Assembly: GCA_028818995.1 (NCBI GenBank)
Contig: JAPPMR010000244.1
Span: forward strand, 1 to 6,031
Reading direction: 5' to 3'
DNA from: Candidatus Poribacteria bacterium
Lineage (GTDB): Bacteria; Poribacteria; WGA-4E; WGA-3G
DNA: 6,031 bases
Of this stretch, positions 5,704 through 6,031 are shown piece after piece. The notes beneath the pieces are model-generated. The model was not told where the DNA came from, made no database searches, and saw nothing but the letters and a program-made list of their open reading frames with translations. The stretch's first letter is position 1; every line of letters starts with the position of its first letter. The position numbers and the translations under genes are program-made.

Positions 5704-5802
5704 TCTTGTATTATCGGCGAGCATGTCGTAGATAGTCTGACAATCAGCGGGATTGGCGACAGGGTCTTGCCATTGCACAAGCTCGATCCGAGTGCCGTTC
5801 AT
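5671..5802 (-). CDS. small hypothetical protein (43 residues) downstream of the deiodinase-like gene
   Basis: Reading leftward from the ATG at 5802-5800 gives 43 codons ending at TAA (5673-5671): an opening MNGTRIELVQWQDPVANP, then CQTIYDMLADN, ending LGVALEWV. No family is recognised, and no membrane segment or signal peptide is present. It begins 11 bases after the deiodinase-like gene's stop and ends about 17 bases before a terminator hairpin, so it is probably the last gene of a two-gene or longer transcript. There is no strong Shine-Dalgarno, and an in-frame stop lies 12 codons upstream of the ATG. The best evidence that it is real is the left-hand remnant at 2009-2041, whose last codons differ largely by synonymous or conservative changes. 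It might itself be the tail of a formerly larger gene. Confidence 0.55.
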   Translation of the reverse strand: MNGTRIELVQWQDPVANPADCQTIYDMLADNTRETLGVALEWV

Positions 5803-5813
5803 CTGGCGTTTAC

Positions 5814-6031
5814 TTACTGGTTTCTCGGCGCAACCTCATTTTGTGGTTTGGCTTGCGCCAGATATCGATCTGTCAAATAAGCTCGAAATTCATCAGGCTG
5901 GAATCCCTGAGGACCTGGTTTGCCTTTATAAGCAATTTTCCCCTGTTTATCAACCAGATAATATCGTTCAGGCCAGGCAGAATAAGCTATCTGACAGCTA
6001 TTATCCATTTTGTCAATCACCGTCGGGATCT
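5814..6031 (-). CDS. iodothyronine deiodinase-like thioredoxin-fold protein, C-terminal part (runs off the right edge)
   Basis: Seventy-one codons plus a stop are visible, reading in from the right edge with no start. The frame is open to the edge as IPTVIDKMDN, so the GTG at 6020 is an internal valine rather than a start. The sequence closely follows the end of the deiodinase family: a V(I)D-x-MDN segment, AYSAWPERYYLVD, GKIAYKGKPGPQGFQPDE and a final helix. Vertebrate deiodinases show the same order (LYAA-x-PERLYII, ILYKGKSGP, NPEE). In animals these selenoproteins remove iodine from thyroid hormones; the bacterial relatives have thioredoxin-like folds and mostly unknown redox roles. The active-site Sec/Cys lies upstream, off-window, so activity cannot be judged. 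The final dozen residues are polar and variable. The gene is followed after 11 bases by the 43-codon gene. Confidence 0.85.
   Translation of the reverse strand, partial: IPTVIDKMDNSCQIAYSAWPERYYLVDKQGKIAYKGKPGPQGFQPDEFRAYLTDRYLAQAKPQNEVAPRNQ

Noticed and set aside
5592..5780. Minus-strand open frame of 62 codons
   Set aside because: It runs through the terminator hairpin and is out of frame with the 43-codon gene, whose end is supported by the left-hand remnant.
1..6031. CRISPR array, tRNA, rRNA, integrase or transposase
   Set aside because: No regularly spaced repeats, no tRNA-like cloverleaf and no recombinase motifs were seen on either strand.

Overview
The window looks like an accessory island in a bacterial chromosome, bracketed by two ordinary genes that both run off the window on the minus strand: an rraA-family gene at the left edge (N-terminal 77 codons) and an iodothyronine-deiodinase-like gene at the right edge (C-terminal 71 codons). 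The RraA N-terminus resembles proteobacterial, especially gammaproteobacterial, RraA. Base composition is moderate and promoters are sigma70-like. A gammaproteobacterium is my best guess, held with low confidence; nothing here fixes the genus.

Left module (about 360-2000, plus strand): a candidate promoter is followed by three tightly packed genes. Gene 1 (457-828) has motifs reminiscent of small ADP-ribosyltransferase-like toxin domains. Gene 2 (825-1193) overlaps it by an ATGA junction and resembles an EF-Tu C-terminal-type beta-barrel domain. Gene 3 (1195-1926) is unrecognised. The set ends in a hairpin terminator at 1962-2002.

Right module (about 2023-5580, plus strand): a small VapB-type antitoxin gene is followed at once by a 22-codon stump of its PIN toxin. 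Next comes a large STAND/NACHT-type NTPase with a long helical middle and a C-terminal PD-(D/E)XK-like nuclease, an architecture typical of anti-phage defence. This gene looks broken twice. A 16-bp tandem duplication right after its ATG shifts the frame into a stop. An internal deletion with a frameshift near 2715-2765 separates the ATPase core from the rest. The downstream 953 codons are nevertheless fully open.

The right module lies between two diverged direct repeats (1953-2041 and 5612-5703). Each repeat carries a hairpin terminator plus the 3' end of a minus-strand coding sequence. The right copy belongs to an apparently whole 43-codon gene (5671-5802) just downstream of the deiodinase gene. 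The left copy is only a remnant of about 11 codons plus stop, and several of its differences from the right copy are synonymous. The simplest reading is that the antitoxin/NTPase segment was inserted at, or recombined into, the 3' end of that small gene and has since decayed. No integrase, transposase, tRNA, rRNA or CRISPR array is visible. No gene-free stretch exceeds 300 bases.
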